DNA of 64,000 nt from Cerrena zonata (Eukaryota; Basidiomycota; Agaricomycetes; Polyporales; Cerrenaceae): the NCBI GenBank assembly GCA_038087015.1, contig JASBNA010000074.1, positions 62,001 through 126,000 on the forward strand. Direction: 5' to 3'. Below, in pieces: positions 1-8,853 of this stretch (position 1 is the first letter of the stretch; the number at the start of each line of letters is the position of its first letter). The notes beneath the pieces were generated by a model. It was not told the origin of the DNA and made no database searches. It was given only the letters and a program-made list of their open reading frames with translations. Position numbers and translations under genes: made by a program.

Positions 1-136
1 GAGTATTTAAATGAAGAAGCGGGATATAATTAAGCTTTTACATGGGTAGATAATATATGCTAAAACTTAGTAATACATATGCGCTATTGAGATATTTGAC
101 TAATATACAGAGAAATTAATGAAATATGAATATGAC

Positions 137-2272
137 TTATTCATAAGTTGGAAGATCATCGTCATCATTATCATTGTTGTAGTTGTAGTTGCTGGAAGAA
201 GGAGTTAAGTTGTTATGCAGCTGTTGGATCAATTGAATAAGAGCTTGAGGATTATTTTGAACATGAGGGTTTTGCTTCACCAAGTTAGATAAGTACATTA
301 GTTGGTCTGACGTCAAATTATTGGGAAGACCATTGGTTGGTACTTGTGATTGAGTTGGTTGGGGTTGGAGTTCCAGGTGATTTGGCTTTCCACCACTAAG
401 TTTAGTTAAGATGGAATCCAAACTTTGTTGTGGTGGCGGTTGATGGTGTTTATTATTGACCACAGGTGTTGCATTTCCGGAAGGAGGAGTTCTTTTAATG
501 GCATTTGGTTGAACTGATGAATGATCCTTTTTAACAACATAAAGGCCAAACAAACCTTTTTTTCCCATTACCTTGGGAAGATTGGAAAAGACTGGATTCA
601 AATGTGGATCATTACCATCAATTGGAATTAAATAAGCATCCTTCACGAAAGGAGGCTTATCAGATAAAACTGCCACTTTTCCATTTTCTGCTAAGTATTG
701 GTACATTTTATCATAATCATATTGATTTTCTGCACATGTAACTTCAACTAAGAATAAATCTCTGGTGGCCACAATTTTTTGTAGATAGCTTTCAGCAGTT
801 GATCTGCTCAATTTACCTTGAACTGTGAAAGATCTAGCGGCATATATTTCTTTGGATGTTTTCACGGATCTGTTATGACCGATAACGGAGTTTATATCAA
901 CAGGTTCTCTATAGTTTGAACAAGTGAAAAATTCAGCATTTGCTGAAAACGAAGCAAATCCAGGGAAAGTAAATCTGCCTGACCAAAGGTGATTAGGTAA
1001 AGATGGTGGGAGGTGTACTTGCGGTTTCGATTTAGGTTTTTGTTCTTCAGCAGGAGCATTTGTAGGTTTGCCTCTGAGAATGAGATCTAAATCGTCATCA
1101 CTTATACTAGAGGTATTAGACGTATCTTTTGATTCAGCTTCGGGAGATTTTTCCTTTTTATCTTCTGGATCATAATCATCCTCGTTTTGATCATTCTCTT
1201 CATTTTCAATGTCATCATCATCGTCATCGTCATAACCAACATTGCTATAATTAACATTTTTAGATTTAGAATCAACAATATAATCAGATTCTTTGACTTG
1301 ATCATCCAGAAATCTTCTATGATCGATGTTTCTGGTCATTATATTAGCATCCAAGTCGTCAACTTGTTGGTTACTAGTATCTTCAACCAATTCTTCACCT
1401 TTATGAGTTCTTCTAATTCTTTGGCCCTGGTTTTCGTCGACAGTTAAAACAGAACGACGAATTGATTCTTGTCTTACTTTATCAGCATACTTTTTCAAAT
1501 CGCTATCAATTTCTTCTGGAGATAAATTAACAATATCATTGAATGAAAGGTCGTTATCAAGCAAACGTTTAATGACGTTAGGTTTTTTGATTGAAACCAT
1601 CAAACTCCTACTTTTATCTGTGTATTTTTTATTACTTTGATTACCAGCCCATTCAAAAATAACCGCTTCTAAACCAAAAGACCATTTACCTGAAAGTTTC
1701 TCACTATCGAAACCTTCTGGTAAAGTGTATGATGAATCAATGTTCTTGAAAAAAACATTTTTGAAAGCTTTGACCACGCTTTTTCTTGTTGGGTTCTTCA
1801 AAACAGCAACAACCTTATCATCGGAACTCTCATTTTTCCCTTTAGTAACCGGTTTCTGTAAAGTAATTGACTTTGATATAGGTTTCCCTTGGCAAACATT
1901 ACATTTATATTGTTTTGGAATGCTTTTAGAGTTCTTGTAACCCATACATTTAGCATGTTGCCAGGTTTTGCAACCATCGCATTCAATCATCATACCACCT
2001 TGATCATTATCTTCATCATAGTTTTCTTTGTTTGTACCACAAGGTTGGCATCTAACATCACCTTCTTCGTCAAAGTCATCATCAGCATCTTGGGCCCTGG
2101 TTTTGTCAATGTAAGCAGCATCGTCATTGGTACGTTGACGTTTGGGGACATCATCATGGTCAGCATCTGCTGATCTTTTTTGAGGAATAAGTTCTTCTTC
2201 TATGTTATATGCCTCTCTAAATGAATGTTGGCCCTTATTGGCCCTGGATGAACGTCTTGGTTCGACAGACAT
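137..2272 (-). CDS. BYE1: BYE1-like PHD/TFIIS-central/SPOC transcription factor
   Basis: 711-aa nuclear protein. A Cys/His-rich PHD finger lies at about residues 75-128 (C75, C78, C98, C101, H106, C109, C124, C127). It is followed by a TFIIS central-domain-like segment at about 155-280, an acidic linker with a run of seven Asp, and a SPOC-like domain at about 430-590. The tail is Gln/Asn/Pro-rich. This PHD-TFS2M-SPOC order is diagnostic of Bye1, which binds RNA polymerase II on chromatin carrying H3K4me3 and restrains elongation. The start is the ATG at the 5' end of the open frame. The gene is transcribed towards the window start; 910 bp separate it from the 3' end of IFH1. The family assignment is firm. 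The exact biochemical role is known only from the S. cerevisiae homologue. Confidence 0.9.
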   Translation of the reverse strand: MSVEPRRSSRANKGQHSFREAYNIEEELIPQKRSADADHDDVPKRQRTNDDAAYIDKTRAQDADDDFDEEGDVRCQPCGTNKENYDEDNDQGGMMIECDGCKTWQHAKCMGYKNSKSIPKQYKCNVCQGKPISKSITLQKPVTKGKNESSDDKVVAVLKNPTRKSVVKAFKNVFFKNIDSSYTLPEGFDSEKLSGKWSFGLEAVIFEWAGNQSNKKYTDKSRSLMVSIKKPNVIKRLLDNDLSFNDIVNLSPEEIDSDLKKYADKVRQESIRRSVLTVDENQGQRIRRTHKGEELVEDTSNQQVDDLDANIMTRNIDHRRFLDDQVKESDYIVDSKSKNVNYSNVGYDDDDDDDIENEENDQNEDDYDPEDKKEKSPEAESKDTSNTSSISDDDLDLILRGKPTNAPAEEQKPKSKPQVHLPPSLPNHLWSGRFTFPGFASFSANAEFFTCSNYREPVDINSVIGHNRSVKTSKEIYAARSFTVQGKLSRSTAESYLQKIVATRDLFLVEVTCAENQYDYDKMYQYLAENGKVAVLSDKPPFVKDAYLIPIDGNDPHLNPVFSNLPKVMGKKGLFGLYVVKKDHSSVQPNAIKRTPPSGNATPVVNNKHHQPPPQQSLDSILTKLSGGKPNHLELQPQPTQSQVPTNGLPNNLTSDQLMYLSNLVKQNPHVQNNPQALIQLIQQLHNNLTPSSSNYNYNNDNDDDDLPTYE

Positions 2273-3182
2273 GTTCTATGGTTTTTTTGATACGGCTATT
2301 TGACTAAATATGAGCAGTTGCAAGTCTTCAAGGGTTATTTCTTATAACTTATGGGTTAAAGAATAGTGATCTCTATGAGAAAGCTATGAATATTCAAAAA
2401 AGAAGTATAAAATTCTTGCCTGAATGAAGTTTATTGACTTATATAGAAGTAGAGATCTTACTAAGAGCTAAAACTATTTATGCAAAGATTGATACGAAAT
2501 GGAAAATCAAATTTCAACACTTATATCTCAATCTAAGCGATTATTTTAAAGAATATTCAACTTCTGGAAGACAATCTTATTCAGCTTTCCTTTTTTCAGT
2601 TTTGTTTTTTTTGTTTTTTTGTTTTTTTTTTGTTTTTTCTGTTCTTTGATCTTTTTCTTTTCAAACTTCTAGAAAATCGGTCAAATCTTCAACTTTTGAG
2701 TGGATCCTGGACTGAACTACAAACTCTTTTGATCGTGCCTGGATTGATTGGATTGGATAAATATGGATTATATGAAGAAAAAGAAGAAGGCAAAAAGAAG
2801 ATGTGAAGTTTTTTTTAGATACGCAAATTGTCTTGAAATTATTCTCAAAAAAACACGACCATTTTTAGTGAGCAGATTTTTTTACAGCCATTTTCATAAA
2901 TATTGAAGGAACTTTCATTACATATTGAACTTTTATTAGATGCAGAGTAGGTTACAGCTATAGAGTAGATGTGGAGCATTAAGGTGTTATACTATCAAAG
3001 AGAGGGTAGAAAAAGAAAAGAAACAAAAAAAGAAAAAAAGAGACATACCCAAAGATTAAAAGACTTGATTATAGTTAATACCATCAAGTAAAGAAAAGAA
3101 AGTATCTAGAAGGACCAGCAAACTTAGATAAGTAGTCAAGGGAGAATTAAAAAGAAACATGAAATGTGGAAAGAATAGGATA
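2273..3182. other. Intergenic, BYE1 promoter / IFH1 3' flank
   Basis: 910 bp without a convincing gene. It contains T-rich runs (about 2586-2645) and A/G-rich runs (about 2775-2800 and 3010-3045). A 71-codon open frame at 2434-2649 has no ATG start, ends in poly-Phe from the T tract, and is treated as spurious. Confidence 0.6.
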
Positions 3183-5768
3183 TTAGAGTCCTTTTATTAA
3201 AGCCATGAGATCATTATCGTCACCGAAAACCTCTTCAACATCAGCTAAAGCATTTTCACTGAAGACTCCAGCTTTAGTTGATCTATAACCTTCCTGAAGG
3301 GCCTCAGCAACAGAGGCTCTTCTTCTTCTTTGTTTTGAAGACGAGTGATCGGATTCATTATTATTGGAAGTACTGTGATGAGAATTAGAACGATTATGAG
3401 AGTTTGAAGGTTTTCTGCTTGATTTTTTAGTTATACCATTCGAGGTTAACTTGTTATCTGAAGAGTTTTTCCTTTTATTGGTTAAAGAATATCTTCTATT
3501 ATTGAAGTCATTATTTGTTTTGGAAGTGTGGTTATAATTCATCGGTAAAGAATCAGGATGGATCATTGAGTTATGTAAAATTGATTTATTTCTAAATGCC
3601 CCCAATGGTACTTGTTTTTTTTGATTATTAAAATCCCTCCAAATCCTAACATCATTTTCATCATCATTATCCAACTCACTGATGTTAAGTAATTCATCTA
3701 AGCCTAATGCTGAATCATCAGTGTTATTATGAGCAATACTTTTCCTATTTTTCTGTTTAGGTTCCAAATTACGATTATTAGTATTTGAAATATTACTTAA
3801 AGTTCGAGTAGAAAGTCCATCAATAATACCAAAAGGTTTACTATCTAGAGCTACCCAAGTCCCTAAAACTGGAGGCCTGTAATCAGCGGTTTTGGAAGAT
3901 AATACTTCTTTAGCCATTTTAGAACCAAATTTGGTTTTATTGGTTGATAATGGTAATGATTCATCAACATCAGTAGATTCTCCACTATAATAATCTTCAT
4001 CAGATTCAATTGCATTATTTGGAATGATCAGTTTTCTTCTACTATTACGACGTTTTTGATTATTTGGTTTAACTCCATTATCATCATTGAATATTTCATA
4101 TTCATGGTTATCAAATTCTTCGTCTTCATCTTCATAACCATCATCTTCGCCATTAGAATTATTATCAGAACTGAAAAAATAATTCCAGAGATATGAATCA
4201 TCTTCTTCATCACTATTACCATTCAATTTATGATTTTTCTTCTTATTATGAATTTTGCCATTTTTATTTGCAGAAATTGCTTTTGTTTGATTATAATCAT
4301 CTTGATCTAATTTATCGAAAAAAGGTGCAGAAAAATCCATTATATCAACGTATTCATCATCTTCTTCTTCTTCTTCTTCATCTTCAGATTCATTTGATTC
4401 GTCACTTGCATATTGAACAACTTGTTTATTGGAATTTGAATTCATATTATTAAAGGAATCAATTAAACTACGATCTCCATTCAGATAATCAATTTCAAGT
4501 TCATTATTATCATCATCAAATCCATTATTTTCAAACTCATTAACCAAAAATTTTTCTTCCTCTTTTAAAAATGGATCATTTTCATTATCATCATTAAATG
4601 ATCCAACCAGATTATTTCGATTATGTTCATTTGTTGAATTTTCTATTAGTGATTGATCATTTTCCTTATTAATTGTATCATTAAATTCCTCAAGGTCATT
4701 ATCAGCTTGTAAAGTGGCTAATAATTCATTATCATCGATTTCGTAATCTTCATCAGAGTTGAACTCATCTTCCTTGAATTTAGGAACTTGAACCAAAGGG
4801 GTATCAAAGTCAAATTCAAAATTAACATCCTTATTATTGGATGCATTACCATTCAATTCATCATTGGGTAATTGAATCTCTTCACCAATATCTTCTTCAG
4901 AACTTTTATCAACTTTTGATTCCGCCATACTATCATTTTTTTCATCATCCTCTTCGCCTTCATCATCATCTTCTTCTTCATCATCATCCACTTCATCTTC
5001 ATCGTCGTCTATAGCACTATTGCCATTCTTATTAAAGTCATCAAAATCAAAGGTGAAATTAATATCCTCGGGTAACGCAACCTCTGATTTTCTTCTACCA
5101 AACTTTGGATGAGATAATGAACTACTTCTTCTATTTTTATAAGACTTAGAAGCAGTTTTACCTTGTTGGTATTCTTTCTTATGAGATTGATGTTTCTTTT
5201 TACCTTGTTGACCGGTATTTTTTTTCATACTTTTCATTGCTCTTACTGCTTTAATTGATTTTGCTTTTCGTTCGGCCTGTAACTGAACAAAATCGATATC
5301 TGAATCATCAGAAGAAGAGTAGTTATCATCTTCTTCGTTATCATCATCGTCGTCATCTTCGTCATCGTCATTTTCATCTTTATTTGAATCTGAACGATAT
5401 CGAGTTTGATTCATTATATTATAAATATTACCAAGGACAACTTCTTCATCGGCGCTTTCGTCATTATCACTAGCAAAAAACACTGAACCTTTTCTAGAAG
5501 CCTCAACGTCATCCTGTTCAGAAACAGCAGTTAAGGAAGATTCCGATTCCGATCCAGATAGTATAGCACTCGAATTATTATGTATGCCATTTTGATTATT
5601 TGGATAAGCCAAACTTTCAGAATCAGAAGAGCTTGAATCAACGATACTAAAACGTCTTTCTTTATTAATTTGTGGTAAAGATTTTAAATTTTTCCCACCA
5701 ATCATAGGTTTCTGATTTTGATGGGATATATGTTTTGATTTATTCACCTTTCTTGGACTTTTAGCCAT
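3183..5768 (-). CDS. IFH1: IFH1-like ribosomal-protein gene coactivator
   Basis: 861-aa, strongly acidic, low-complexity protein with many Asp/Glu/Asn/Ser runs. The decisive feature is the short conserved block PPVLGTWVALDSKPFGIIDG at about residues 630-650. This is the forkhead-binding (FHB) motif by which Ifh1/Crf1 docks on the FHA domain of Fhl1. The N-terminus is basic (Lys/Arg, Ser) and several basic stretches follow. In yeasts Ifh1 is the TOR-responsive coactivator of ribosomal-protein genes. In C. albicans the Fhl1-Ifh1 pair is recruited next to Tbf1 and Cbf1 sites. The same window carries an eL40 gene with exactly that kind of promoter. The motif assignment is strong; the rest of the protein is too diverged to compare by eye. 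Confidence 0.85.
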   Translation of the reverse strand: MAKSPRKVNKSKHISHQNQKPMIGGKNLKSLPQINKERRFSIVDSSSSDSESLAYPNNQNGIHNNSSAILSGSESESSLTAVSEQDDVEASRKGSVFFASDNDESADEEVVLGNIYNIMNQTRYRSDSNKDENDDDEDDDDDDNEEDDNYSSSDDSDIDFVQLQAERKAKSIKAVRAMKSMKKNTGQQGKKKHQSHKKEYQQGKTASKSYKNRRSSSLSHPKFGRRKSEVALPEDINFTFDFDDFNKNGNSAIDDDEDEVDDDEEEDDDEGEEDDEKNDSMAESKVDKSSEEDIGEEIQLPNDELNGNASNNKDVNFEFDFDTPLVQVPKFKEDEFNSDEDYEIDDNELLATLQADNDLEEFNDTINKENDQSLIENSTNEHNRNNLVGSFNDDNENDPFLKEEEKFLVNEFENNGFDDDNNELEIDYLNGDRSLIDSFNNMNSNSNKQVVQYASDESNESEDEEEEEEDDEYVDIMDFSAPFFDKLDQDDYNQTKAISANKNGKIHNKKKNHKLNGNSDEEDDSYLWNYFFSSDNNSNGEDDGYEDEDEEFDNHEYEIFNDDNGVKPNNQKRRNSRRKLIIPNNAIESDEDYYSGESTDVDESLPLSTNKTKFGSKMAKEVLSSKTADYRPPVLGTWVALDSKPFGIIDGLSTRTLSNISNTNNRNLEPKQKNRKSIAHNNTDDSALGLDELLNISELDNDDENDVRIWRDFNNQKKQVPLGAFRNKSILHNSMIHPDSLPMNYNHTSKTNNDFNNRRYSLTNKRKNSSDNKLTSNGITKKSSRKPSNSHNRSNSHHSTSNNNESDHSSSKQRRRRASVAEALQEGYRSTKAGVFSENALADVEEVFGDDNDLMALIKGL

Positions 5769-6439
5769 TTTTCAATTAAGAAAGGAGATTGCAATTTAAT
5801 TAAATAGAACAAAATAACTTGTCAGATCTGGGAAATTAAAATAGTATTGAAAGGTGTGATAATTATACATAATCTAAATTGCTGATTAGCTGGTTAAACG
5901 AAATAATTTGAACGTAAACCAATGAAGTGTGTTTTATTCAAACCAAAAAGGGTAAAAACACTCTCTTACCAACTGATATCCTGGTATCTTCACCAAGTGT
6001 TTGAATGTTTATCAAAGAATAAACGAAAAGGGGGTTTTTCAACTTTTTCAAAAAACCTTATTAGAAAAAAAGCGAAAAGCAACGAGTATAATGACCCTTT
6101 ATTATATACTAAAGAAATTGATAATCTCCAAACTCACAAGAAGATTCTCTAGAGCAGTGGCAAGTGTTGTCAGTTTACGAGTAGCAGTTGTGAAGGGTTT
6201 TAGAGAGTTACCTTGATAATCCTATTGTGGTTATCTTTTTTTCAGTTTCGAGATGAGCTAATTCTGTCTCTTCTTTTTTTTTTTTTTTTTTTTTTTTTAA
6301 GCATTTTTTTTTTTGTTTTCTATGTAAAATGGACCCAATGCCACAGAGGTTTAAAGCTTACTAGGTTTACAAGGTATAACGGATACGATTTTCTTATCTA
6401 TTGAACTTATAATAGAGGATAGTATACAAGGAAGGAAGA
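5769..6439. other. Intergenic, IFH1 upstream region / eIF3f 3' flank
   Basis: 671 bp. It holds a run of 25 T at 6274-6298 followed by a second T run near 6306-6314. Open frames of 60-76 codons here (for example 5922-6152) are low-complexity, mutually overlapping and resemble nothing; I see no gene. Confidence 0.6.
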
Positions 6440-7429
6440 TCATCTTTTTTCAGCTTCGGCAGATAATCTTGCACTCAATTCGATTTGTTCCTTAACGGCT
6501 TTGGTTAAGTATTCAATCATAATGACGTCTTGGTTATGATTACGGAAATGGCTCTTTAAAGTTTCAACATCGGTCAAGACTTGAGGTTTGGCCAATAAGT
6601 TATTAGACAAGTGTCTCAATAACTCGATATTAGCATCACTATCATTTTTGGTGGCTCCATTATTTATGTAGGTTAATAATTGATCGATATTAGAACTAAC
6701 TGATTTGATTTCCTTTGATAAATGGGTTAAGTTTTCATCATTTTCATTTTGTAAAGAAATGCTATTGTTTTGACGGATATGATTTGGATCGTTAATGAAA
6801 TTTAAAGTTAATTTTTCTGAAATAGTTCCACTAACAACTTCATTTGGAATTGGAGTGAAAATATAAGAGTTAATGGTACTTTGAACTTTCCATCCGATTC
6901 TTTGTGGATTGGTGTTTGGCTTACCAACGGCAGCACCAATATAAGTGGTTAATTTTGGTATAGTTATCTTATTTGATTGATCAAGGTAATCAACATTTAA
7001 ATAAATAGCTGGGAATGGATAAGCTCTATCAGCACCTTTTGAGTAAAAATCATGAATTAATCCAGTAGTACCATCTATTTGTGCGCTACTACCAAACCAT
7101 CCCAATACACTTTCTTTAGAATGGGCTTTTTTATATAATTGTAAAAAAGTCTTATGGGTATGATCATCAATAGCAATAGAATCTCCGGTTTCGTTACATG
7201 GAACCATGAATGCATCCTTAACTTCAATTATGGAGCCGTCATCGGATCTGGAGCCTAGTAAAGTCCCAATCACCCTCTTATTACTAGCCAAGGTTTGCTT
7301 GGAGACAATCTCTAAAATTTGAAATAAAGCCGATGTTTGAATCTTGACGTTGGCTGGCCCATTCGAGGAGGCTCCGGCTGGCGCAGCAACACTAGGCCTA
7401 ATCAAGTGCATAAATGATGTTTCAGACAT
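6440..7429 (-). CDS. Translation initiation factor eIF3 subunit f (MPN domain)
   Basis: 329-aa protein with an N-terminal MPN/Mov34 domain (about residues 28-165) and a helical C-terminal region (about 220-329). The blocks RVIGTLLGS, EVKDAFMVPCNE and VLGWFGSS are the eIF3f signature rather than Rpn8, eIF3h or Csn5. The JAMM zinc ligands (HxH...SxxD) are not preserved, since the region reads DDHTHKTF and later FGSSAQID, so it should be a structural, not a peptidase, MPN protein. eIF3f belongs to the octameric eIF3 core that S. cerevisiae has largely lost, so its presence marks a yeast with a fuller eIF3. It is divergent from the cyclin gene, with 323 bp shared promoter. Confidence 0.85.
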   Translation of the reverse strand: MSETSFMHLIRPSVAAPAGASSNGPANVKIQTSALFQILEIVSKQTLASNKRVIGTLLGSRSDDGSIIEVKDAFMVPCNETGDSIAIDDHTHKTFLQLYKKAHSKESVLGWFGSSAQIDGTTGLIHDFYSKGADRAYPFPAIYLNVDYLDQSNKITIPKLTTYIGAAVGKPNTNPQRIGWKVQSTINSYIFTPIPNEVVSGTISEKLTLNFINDPNHIRQNNSISLQNENDENLTHLSKEIKSVSSNIDQLLTYINNGATKNDSDANIELLRHLSNNLLAKPQVLTDVETLKSHFRNHNQDVIMIEYLTKAVKEQIELSARLSAEAEKR

Positions 7430-7524
7430 GTTCGTTTCTGCTTTTCTTTAACTCAATAGCTCAATGAATATGATCTTGTCCTTTTGCTTCTGCCAAAAAG
7501 TGATTTTTTTCCTGAAAATTTTTC

Positions 7525-7563
<39 letters not shown>

Positions 7564-7752
7564 GAAGAAATTTTTCCTTTGGTGCACGGATGTTGTTTCT
7601 ATAAAAATCAGTTCAAAAGCTTTGTCAAGATGGGAAGCAGGACTAATTTAAAGAAAAACCTGGGATATCTACACCAAGGAAAGCTGGTATAACTTAGAAC
7701 CGCTGCTATTGGGAAGCTCATTAGAAAAGGCAATTTTTCTGAAGTTCGTAGA
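7430..7752. promoter_or_regulatory. Divergent promoter eIF3f / cyclin with 36-T tract and Rap1-like box
   Basis: 323 bp between divergent starts. It contains an uninterrupted run of 36 T at 7527-7562, next to a small palindrome CTGAAA-ATT-TTTCAG at 7512-7526. At 7581-7593 on the minus strand is ACATCCGTGCACC, one base from the Candida telomere-repeat / Rap1 core. Poly(dA:dT) tracts usually exclude nucleosomes and commonly sit in shared promoters. Confidence 0.6.
7581..7593 (-). promoter_or_regulatory. Rap1/telomere-core-like box
   Basis: Minus strand reads ACATCCGTGCACC. It differs by one base (G for A at position 9) from ACATCCGTACACC, the core of C. albicans-type telomeric repeats. It lies about 160 bp from both start codons of the divergent pair. 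Binding by Rap1 is inferred. Confidence 0.45.
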
Positions 7753-8649
7753 ATGGTGGAACAGACAGAAAAGGAAGATAGCAATTCCAATCTTTGGTTG
7801 TTTCTGGATGAAGCATTTATTGAACATTCACCGTCACGGAAACAACTTATGATATCTCAGGAGTTGAAGTTGAGGGAAGGAATATACAATTTTGTTATAA
7901 GGCTAGGAACAACTTTGAAATTGAGTGGAGGAACCATATTGGCAGCTACCATATATATTAACCGATTTTATATGAGATATCCAATTACAACATCAAAATA
8001 CTTTGTTGCATGTGGGGCATTGGCAATTTCTAGTAAATTGAATGATACCTATAGGCCTCCTGATAAAATTGCATTATCAGCATGTATTTTAAAGAATCCG
8101 AATAAAGTTATTGATGAACATAGTGACATTTTCTGGCAATGGCGTGATCAGCTATTATATCGAGAAGAGCTTATTTTGAAAGCTCTCAACTTCGAATTCA
8201 ACGTTGAACTTCCTTACTCTTTAAAAGACCTGTTGATTGAAGCTGATGAAATAGAAACTTCTCCAGATAATGTATTTAATGAAAAATCAAAAGATATCTT
8301 GAAGATTGTGGTTTCTTCAATAGAACTTTTTTCTTCTTTACCAGTATTGATTGCCTACAACATGAGAACTTTTTTTGGTACCATTCTTGTAATAACCATT
8401 ATTGAAGCAAGACAAAGATTTCAGCTTTCTGAAAATAAAATTCTCGAACTACCTAAAAATTATTTATCCAAGTATATTGAAACAAATGCTTATGAATGCT
8501 GGGACTGCTATCAATTCATTGCTAAGCTCTTGTCTCATTGCAATCAAAAGGATGTTAGACTAGCCAGTCACCGTAATATCATCAAGAAATTCCCTTCTAT
8601 TGATCGCTCAACGTTCTTTGGAATCTTAAATGATGAGTCTGCTACTTAA
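7753..8649 (+). CDS. Transcription-type cyclin (cyclin T/K family; BUR2- or CTK2-like)
   Basis: 298 aa. The N-terminal WLFLDEAFIEHSPSR at about residues 14-28 matches the WxF...NSPSR entry of cyclin T/K/L proteins. The first cyclin fold follows (about 30-150), including TILAATIYINRFYMRYP and a K-x-N/E-type position before the DxxRPP loop. A second, weaker cyclin fold covers about 165-270. Such cyclins activate Cdk9-type kinases (Bur1 or Ctk1 in yeast) that phosphorylate the RNA polymerase II C-terminal domain. I cannot decide between BUR2 and CTK2 from the sequence. The start is the first ATG after the divergent promoter. A T-rich stretch of about 16 bases follows at 8779-8794. Confidence 0.75.
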   Translation: MVEQTEKEDSNSNLWLFLDEAFIEHSPSRKQLMISQELKLREGIYNFVIRLGTTLKLSGGTILAATIYINRFYMRYPITTSKYFVACGALAISSKLNDTYRPPDKIALSACILKNPNKVIDEHSDIFWQWRDQLLYREELILKALNFEFNVELPYSLKDLLIEADEIETSPDNVFNEKSKDILKIVVSSIELFSSLPVLIAYNMRTFFGTILVITIIEARQRFQLSENKILELPKNYLSKYIETNAYECWDCYQFIAKLLSHCNQKDVRLASHRNIIKKFPSIDRSTFFGILNDESAT

Positions 8650-8853
8650 AACCGTTCTTTGCATTGCTTCTGTCTTCATTTCTCTATTTATTTCATCCCG
8701 TCTTTTATCAAAAGTTTATATAATCCTGTATTAATATACTATCATTCATTTGTGTTTGGTTCTGCTCCAGTGAATTTTTTTTTTTTTTTTTTTTGCGTCT
8801 AAAAATTTGCATCCACATAAACCTTTAATATAGACATCTTGGAGGCTTTCAAA

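Noticed and set aside
5922..6152. 76-codon ORF upstream of IFH1
   Set aside because: Lys/Leu/Ser-rich random-looking sequence in AT-rich intergenic DNA, overlapping another frame, no similarity seen.
8839..8853. Upstream TTG extension of the TPR-like gene (and similar TTG/GTG extensions at 12918, 14579, 20611, 35972, 42193, 43713, 49014, 55692)
   Set aside because: Non-ATG starts are rare in yeast and each gene has a good ATG a short distance inside, several of which create clean signal peptides.
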